This document shows positions 14,529-19,260 of a stretch of 19,260 nt of DNA, in pieces. The notes under the pieces were generated by a model, which saw only the letters and a program-made list of their open reading frames with translations, did not search any database and had not been told where the DNA came from. Numbering within the stretch: the stretch's first letter is position 1; every line of letters begins with the position of its first letter. Both the position numbers and the translations under genes were made by a program. The stretch lies in NCBI GenBank assembly GCA_964625865.1, contig CAZVEV010000092.1, positions 1 through 19,260 on the forward strand. Direction: 5' to 3'. This DNA comes from CAZVEV01 sp964625865 (GTDB lineage: Bacteria > Planctomycetota > Phycisphaerae > SM23-33).

Positions 14529-15461
14529 ATGAATGATTCCGGCAGACTCGCCGCATGCCTGCTCCTTGCCGTGTTGTCGGCCGCCGGGTGCTCCGAACCC
14601 CGGGGCGACGAGTCCAGACGGACATGCCAGGTCTACACCACGTTCTACCCCACCACGTACCTCGCCCAGCGGATTGCCGGGCCGAAAGTCCGCGTCGTCT
14701 GCCCCCTGCCCGACGGCGCCGACCCACGCCTCTGGACCCCTCTGGCCGAGACAGTGGCCGATTACCAGAACGCCGACCTGATCCTCATCAACGGCGCCGG
14801 CTTTGAGACATGGGTGACCAAGGTCTCTCTGCCGGCGTCGAAAGTCGTCGACACCACCGCACCGCTGGCGGACAAGCTGCTCACGTTCGACCAGGCCGTC
14901 ACGCACAGCCACGGACCGGCCGGCGCGCACAGCCACGAGGGCATAGACCCCCACGCCTGGCTGGACCCGCGCCACGCACAGGTGCAGGCCGAAGAGATCC
15001 GCAAGGCCCTTACCCGCCTGCTGCCTGAGCGAGCGGCCGAGTTCCAGGCCAACGCCGACGCGCTGGCGGCCGACCTGCGCAGGCTGGACCGCTCGCTGCG
15101 GGACGTCACTCGCGCGATGGGCGAGAGCCCCCTGCTGGCTTCGCATCCGGCCTACAATTATCTGGCGGCCGGCTACAAGTGGGACATCGTGAACCTCAAT
15201 GTCGACCCCCAAACCATGCCCGGCGACGACGTGTTTGCGGCATTGCGCCAAGAGCTGAGAAATCGCCGGCCACGGATCCTGCTGTGGGAGAGCCCCCCCA
15301 GGAGGGAGGTCGCCGAACGATTCAGCAGGGAATTGGACGTGACCAACATCGTCTTCTCGCCGTGCGAGACGCTCGATGCGGAGTCGCAGAGCGTAGGGAA
15401 AGACTACATGACCGTCATGGTCGCCAACATTGAACGCCTCACACGGGCCCTTGCGCAGTGA
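14529..15461 (+). CDS. ZnuA-like metal-binding lipoprotein of an ABC system (atypical site)
   Basis: This 310-residue periplasmic lipoprotein has signal peptide AACLLLAVLSAAG and a lipid-anchor Cys21. The fold is that of cluster A-I solute-binding proteins for Zn/Mn (ZnuA/PsaA). GADPRLWTPLAETVADYQNADL (64-84) aligns with the GxDPHxYEPTPxD region, but the first His ligand is Arg67. The second, DPHAWLDP (His142), and third, SHPAYNYL (His206), are present; Glu280 or Asp283 may be the acidic fourth. A His-rich loop (126-136) precedes His142, as in ZnuA. ATG 14529 has GAGG 6 nt upstream. It starts 47 bp after the permease and its stop overlaps an unused GTG ahead of the next gene. It probably presents a metal or metal complex to the FtsX-type transporter; the direction of transport is unclear. 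Confidence 0.88.
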   Translation: MNDSGRLAACLLLAVLSAAGCSEPRGDESRRTCQVYTTFYPTTYLAQRIAGPKVRVVCPLPDGADPRLWTPLAETVADYQNADLILINGAGFETWVTKVSLPASKVVDTTAPLADKLLTFDQAVTHSHGPAGAHSHEGIDPHAWLDPRHAQVQAEEIRKALTRLLPERAAEFQANADALAADLRRLDRSLRDVTRAMGESPLLASHPAYNYLAAGYKWDIVNLNVDPQTMPGDDVFAALRQELRNRRPRILLWESPPRREVAERFSRELDVTNIVFSPCETLDAESQSVGKDYMTVMVANIERLTRALAQ

Positions 15462-15481
15462 CGGCAGACAGGAGACTGAAC

Positions 15482-18013
15482 GTGAGACAATCCAGGTGCC
15501 TCGGTGCGATCGCTGTAGCGATTATTCTGGCGGCGACCCTGCCATGTGAGGGCCAGCAGGCCAAGAAAAGGAAGAAGGCCGGCAGGAAGGCCGGCGCCCG
15601 CACGCTGGTCACGCTGCCCGGCGGGACGATTCAACCCACGGCCCGCCTGGCCACGCCGAATGTCCAGAACGACTTCCCGGCCATGTGCGTCGCGGGCGAC
15701 GACGTGCTGGTGAGCTACATCGCGTTCGACGGCAAGGCCGACCGGGTGAAGCTGGCCCGACTCGCCGACCAGAAGTTGGCCGCCTGCGGGACGGTGTCAG
15801 AGACGGGCAACGCGTATCAGCCGTCGCTGGCGTGCGACGGCAAGGGGCGGGCGTGGTGTGTCTGGTCGCAGATGGTTGAAGGCAAGTGGGTGATCCTGGC
15901 CCGCACGGTGACCGGTGGGAATCTCGGCGCCGAGACGGTCACCGTGGACGCCCGCGCGGGCAACGCGGTGTTCCCCCACGCTGCGGCCGACCGGTCCGGG
16001 CGCGTGTGGGCGACGTGGCAGGTCTTCGAAGGCGGCGCGGCGGACATCTATGCGGCCCACTGCGCACCCGGCAAGACCGCGTGGTCCAAGCCTGTCCGCA
16101 TCACGAAGAGCCCCGCCGGTGACTGGGAACCGCGGCTGGCGTTCGGAGCGGCCGACGAGGCGCTGATCGTCTTCGACAGCTACCGCGGGGGCACGTTCGA
16201 CGTGTTCCTTGCGAGGGTCAGCCCCGCGGGAAAGGTGGCCATCTCCCCGATCGCCGCCTCGCCCCGCTACGAGGCCCGCGCCCAGGCGGCGACCTCGCCG
16301 GACGGCAAGACGTTGTGGGTGGCTTACGAGGACGGCACGAAACGCTGGGGCAAGGACCTCGGTTCGCAGTGGCGCAAGGCCGGCGGCGGACTCAACTACG
16401 ACCGCCACGCCTACGTCGCGAAGGTGGACCTGGCCACGGGCAAGGTCACGCGCCTGCCCGACGCCGCCCTGCTGATTCCCGGCGCCCTGCCGGCCAGGGG
16501 ACCCAATTCCAGCGCCGTCAACGTGCCCACGGTGGCCGTCGATGCGGAGGGCAATCCGTGGCTGTTCCTGCGATTCTACGCGAAGGCGAACTGGCACATC
16601 GCGGTGTCGAAGTTCGACTTGAAGACGGGCGCCTGGACCCAGCCTCGCAAGCTCGGCCACAGCGCCTACTGTCAGGACCGGCGCGTGATCGCCGCCCGCC
16701 GGACCGACGGGACGCTGCTGGCGGTCTGGCCCAGCGACGGGCGCGCGGCCAAGCAGCAAGGCACCAGTTCGGTGCAACTGATCGCCATCGACCCGAGCAG
16801 CGCCGGCCCGGCGGCGACCCTCGAAACGCCGGGCCCGTCGGCCGAGCCGCCCGCCGCCGTGAACTCCACGCCCGAGCGCCCGCGCGATCAGCATCACACG
16901 TGGACGTTCGGCGGCAAGGACTACACGCTGTACTGGGGCGACCTCCACCGCCACACGGACTTCTCGAACTGTCGCACGCCCGACGACGGGTGCATCGTCG
17001 ACCACTTCCGCTACGCCTACGACGCGTGCGGGCTGGACTACCTGGCCACCACCGACCACACCGACGCGGGAAAAACGTATCACCCGTACGAGTGGTGGCA
17101 GTCCCAGCGGTATGCCGACATGTTCCAGAACGGCCCGTACTTCCTGGGCTTTTATGCCTACGAGCGCGAGCAGCGCTGGCCCTACGGTCACCGCAACATC
17201 GTCTTCATCGATCGCGGCGGACCCATCGTCTACATCAACAAGAAGGCGCAGGCCGCTTCGCCGTGGTCGGCCTTGATGGCCGCCGCCGGGCCCGGCGACA
17301 AGGATTCGGCCCAGCTCAGGCCCGAGCAGGTCTGGCGCATGCTCCGCAAGGCGGGCCTGCGGACGACGACCATCGAGCACACGCCGGCCGGCGGGATGGG
17401 CACGGACTGGAGCGTCTACAAGCAGATCGACTCGAAGCTCGAGAACGTCGTCGAGATCTACCAGGGCTCGCGGAACAGTTACGAGGGCGAGAATCTGGCC
17501 CAGCCCGCGGTGGCGGGCAAGTCGGCGCCGATGAGCTTCGGCAAGCACAAGGCAGGCACGTACCAGAACGCGCTGCGCGTGGGTCACAAGCTCGGCGTCT
17601 TTGCGAGTTCCGACCACCGGTCGACGGGTATCTCCTTCGGGGGGGTCTACGTGCGGAAGTTCGACCGGCCTGGCGTGCTCGACGCCGTCGACGCGAGGCG
17701 GACGCTGGCGGCGACCGACAAGATCTTCATGGAGTTCTCGTGCAACGGGCACATGATGGGCGAGATCTTCACCACCCGCGAGAAGCCCGCGATGAAGATC
17801 GCCGTCCGCGGCACGGCGCCGTTGAAGGCCGTTACGATCGTCCGAAACGAAGCCGACTACAAGACGTTCGCCCCGAAGGACACCGCCTCGTTCGATGCGG
17901 CGTTCACCGACGAAAAGCCCCTTGCAGGCGAGAACCGCTACTACCTCCGCATCGAGCAGACCGACGGCAACATGGGATGGACGTCCCCCGTCTGGGTCAA
18001 CGGAAAGAAATGA
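15482..18013 (+). CDS. Exported beta-propeller/DUF3604 (PHP-like) protein B
   Basis: This 843-residue protein is a paralogue of the one at 8749-11307, with the same architecture throughout. GTG 15482 is chosen for its AGGAG ribosome site 7 nt upstream; an in-frame GTG at 15458 overlaps the preceding stop but has no ribosome site. A signal peptide (residues about 7-25) is followed by a Lys-rich patch (AKKRKKAGRKAG). Propeller-like repeats run to about 435 (DFPAMCVAGDDVLVSYIAFD, QPSLACDGKGRAWCVWSQ, WEPRLAFGAADEALIVFD). The DUF3604 domain (about 480-842) has YWGDLHRHTD (His489, His491), DHTD (His526), GHRN (His570), EHTPAGGMGT (His633) and SDH (His712), the same set as protein A. It lacks the long Ala/Lys/Pro insert of A. 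It is probably a periplasmic metallohydrolase; the substrate is unknown. Last gene of the operon, followed by two hairpins. Confidence 0.85.
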   Translation: MRQSRCLGAIAVAIILAATLPCEGQQAKKRKKAGRKAGARTLVTLPGGTIQPTARLATPNVQNDFPAMCVAGDDVLVSYIAFDGKADRVKLARLADQKLAACGTVSETGNAYQPSLACDGKGRAWCVWSQMVEGKWVILARTVTGGNLGAETVTVDARAGNAVFPHAAADRSGRVWATWQVFEGGAADIYAAHCAPGKTAWSKPVRITKSPAGDWEPRLAFGAADEALIVFDSYRGGTFDVFLARVSPAGKVAISPIAASPRYEARAQAATSPDGKTLWVAYEDGTKRWGKDLGSQWRKAGGGLNYDRHAYVAKVDLATGKVTRLPDAALLIPGALPARGPNSSAVNVPTVAVDAEGNPWLFLRFYAKANWHIAVSKFDLKTGAWTQPRKLGHSAYCQDRRVIAARRTDGTLLAVWPSDGRAAKQQGTSSVQLIAIDPSSAGPAATLETPGPSAEPPAAVNSTPERPRDQHHTWTFGGKDYTLYWGDLHRHTDFSNCRTPDDGCIVDHFRYAYDACGLDYLATTDHTDAGKTYHPYEWWQSQRYADMFQNGPYFLGFYAYEREQRWPYGHRNIVFIDRGGPIVYINKKAQAASPWSALMAAAGPGDKDSAQLRPEQVWRMLRKAGLRTTTIEHTPAGGMGTDWSVYKQIDSKLENVVEIYQGSRNSYEGENLAQPAVAGKSAPMSFGKHKAGTYQNALRVGHKLGVFASSDHRSTGISFGGVYVRKFDRPGVLDAVDARRTLAATDKIFMEFSCNGHMMGEIFTTREKPAMKIAVRGTAPLKAVTIVRNEADYKTFAPKDTASFDAAFTDEKPLAGENRYYLRIEQTDGNMGWTSPVWVNGKK

Positions 18014-18020
18014 AGACTTG

Positions 18021-18038
18021 TCCCGCGGGTAGGCGGGA
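18021..18038 (+). terminator. GC-rich hairpin after the operon
   Basis: TCCCGC (18021-18026) and GCGGGA (18033-18038) pair around a 6-nt loop, 7 bp past the stop of DUF3604 protein B. There is no U-tract. Confidence 0.4.
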
Positions 18039-18058
18039 TGCTCAAATGTCTGGTCCAA

Positions 18059-18098
18059 GGGCACTTGTCAACGGTTTAATGGGTTTGACCACTTGCCC
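18059..18098 (+). terminator. Second hairpin between the operon and the M32 gene
   Basis: GGGCA (18059-18063) with TGCCC (18094-18098) and GTCAA (18067-18071) with TTGAC (18085-18089) form a two-part stem with a small internal loop. It could end the operon or act in the leader of the peptidase gene. Confidence 0.35.
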
Positions 18099-18130
18099 CA
18101 ATGAGTCCTTCACACGGGAGAACAGCGGCG

Positions 18131-19246
18131 ATGTCAGACGGCATGACGGCGGCGGCAACGTACGAGCGTTTTCTGGCCCGGGTCAGGGAAATCAGCACAC
18201 TCGGTTCCATCGGCGGGCTGCTGGGATGGGACCAGGAAACCTACATGCCCCCCAAAGGCGCCGAGGCCCGGTCGCGCCAACTCGCCCTGGTTGCGGGGAT
18301 GGCCCACGAGATGTTCGTCAGCGACGAGACGGGCGACTCGATCAAGGAACTGGGCGAACTGCTGGACGCCGGGAAGCTGCCCGAGGCACTGGGCGAGCCC
18401 CCCGACGGCCCAACGCCCTCCCGCGCCGAGGTCAACGTCCGCGAGGTCCGTCGCCAGTACGAGCGACAGACCAAGCTGCCCGGCTCGCTGGTCGAAGAGA
18501 TCACCCGGACCCGCTCCCAGGCGATGGGCGCCTGGAAGCAGGCCAAGCAGGACTCGGACTTCGCAACGTTCGCCCCCTGGCTGCAGAAGAACCTGGACCT
18601 GCAGAAGCAGGCCGCCGAGTGCTTCGGGTACGACGAGAACATCTACGATGCCCTGCTCGACGAGTTTGAGCCCGGCACGACAGTCGGGCAACTGACGCCG
18701 ATGTTCGACCAGCTCAAGGAGCGAATCGTGCCCCTGCTCGCAGACATCCGCGAGTCGGGCGCTGGGGCGAACACCGACATCTCGCAGCGCAGTTGGCCCA
18801 CCGAGGGACAGAAGGCGTTCGCGGTGGAGATGGCCCGGGCGATCGGCTTTGACTTCGACGCCGGCCGCCTGGACACGGCCCCCCACCCGTTCTCGGACGG
18901 GCTGGCCATCGGCGACGTGCGGATCACGGCGCGGTACAAGGAGCACATCCCCCTCGAGTCGGTCTACTGCGTGATGCACGAAGCCGGTCACGGGCTCTAT
19001 GAGCAGGGGCTGAATCCCGAGGATGAAGGCACGCCGATGGCCAACGGCGTTTCGTACGGCATCCACGAGTCCCAGTCGCGCCTGTGGGAGAACCTCGTGG
19101 GACGGAGCAAGGGGTTCTGGCAGTTCGCGTTGCCGCACTTCCAGGCCGCCTTCCCAGGCCTGGCCGACGACATCGACGCGGAGACCATGTACGCGCGGGC
19201 CAACACCGCTTTCAAGCCGGTACATGGTTTACAGTCTGGTCCATGA
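18131..19246 (+). pseudogene. M32 (carboxypeptidase Taq-type) metallocarboxypeptidase, C-terminally truncated
   Basis: Family M32 enzymes are cytosolic zinc carboxypeptidases of about 500 residues. Here the frame gives 371. ATG 18131 is preferred over 18101 because GGGAG lies upstream and homology begins soon after it. Present are LGWDQETYMP (31-40), APHPF, DVRITARY, the zinc site HEAGH (283-287) and HESQSRLWEN (312-321) with Glu313 as third ligand, 26 residues after His287 as in Pyrococcus carboxypeptidase. After YARANT (about residue 359) the sequence leaves the family and stops 12 codons later; the expected PSLIRVEADE-like region and the last conserved motifs are missing. The break coincides with direct repeats typical of an IS end. 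As it stands the product would be inactive. Confidence 0.8.
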
Positions 19247-19260
19247 ACATCCTTTACACT
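19210..19260. mobile_element. Probable end of an insertion sequence (runs off right edge)
   Basis: ACATggTTTACA (19222-19233) and ACATccTTTACA (19247-19258) form a direct repeat with a 25-nt period, just where the M32 reading frame loses homology. Repeated transposase-binding sites of this kind are typical of IS21- or IS481-like ends. No transposase is in the window and the exact boundary is unknown. Confidence 0.5.

Noticed and set aside
15797..18064. Very long open frame on the minus strand (755 codons) opposite DUF3604 protein B
   Set aside because: It is an antisense shadow in GC-rich DNA. Its translation is Arg/Val/Gly-rich with no domain, and the plus strand has a clear homologous protein.
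16315..18669. Long plus-strand open frame (784 codons) overlapping DUF3604 protein B and the M32 gene
   Set aside because: Arg/Pro/His-rich composition typical of an out-of-frame reading. It crosses two well-supported genes.

Overview
The window looks like a chromosomal segment of a high-GC planctomycete, possibly of the Phycisphaerae type. Three things suggest this: two secreted proteins with PEP-CTERM sorting tails, a TPR protein fused to an RNA polymerase alpha-CTD-like domain, and a KDO (LPS) biosynthesis gene. The lineage is inferred from gene content only. No rRNA, tRNA or CRISPR array was seen.

Layout. (1) 1-1117, minus strand: TPR/alpha-CTD regulator-like protein, running off the left edge. 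It diverges from a lipid kinase/kdsA pair (1336-3074, plus) across a compact region with back-to-back sigma70-type promoters. (2) 3075-3269: repeat-rich convergent spacer with two tandem hairpin-forming units and a 12-bp stem. (3) 3270-3923, minus: small PEP-CTERM protein. It is followed by a gene-poor stretch (3924-4538) that holds its promoter and low-complexity repeats. (4) 4539-5546, plus: secreted EF-hand plus C-type-lectin-fold protein. (5) 5648-6580, plus: EamA/DMT permease, converging on a second, larger PEP-CTERM protein (6592-7878, minus). (6) 7879-8748: an unusual 870-bp gap with a minus promoter, a possible transposase remnant, a large palindromic element and a G-rich tract next to a perfect -10 box. 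(7) 8749-18013, plus: six tightly packed genes that look like one operon. The order is DUF3604 protein A, membrane-anchored EF-hand/NTF2-like protein, LolD/MacB-type ATPase, FtsX-type permease, ZnuA-like metal-binding lipoprotein, DUF3604 protein B. (8) 18131-19246, plus: M32 metallocarboxypeptidase whose C-terminus is lost at what looks like the end of an insertion sequence at the right edge.

The most interesting unit is the six-gene operon. Two full-length paralogous exported proteins, each a beta-propeller joined to a PHP-like, His-rich DUF3604 domain, bracket an ABC system. That system combines a mechanotransmission-type ATPase/permease pair with a substrate-binding lipoprotein of the zinc/manganese family that lacks the usual first metal-binding His. 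The linkage suggests a periplasmic metal-handling pathway that serves, or depends on, the two DUF3604 putative metalloenzymes. The function is inference. The gene order, overlaps and motifs are visible in the sequence.
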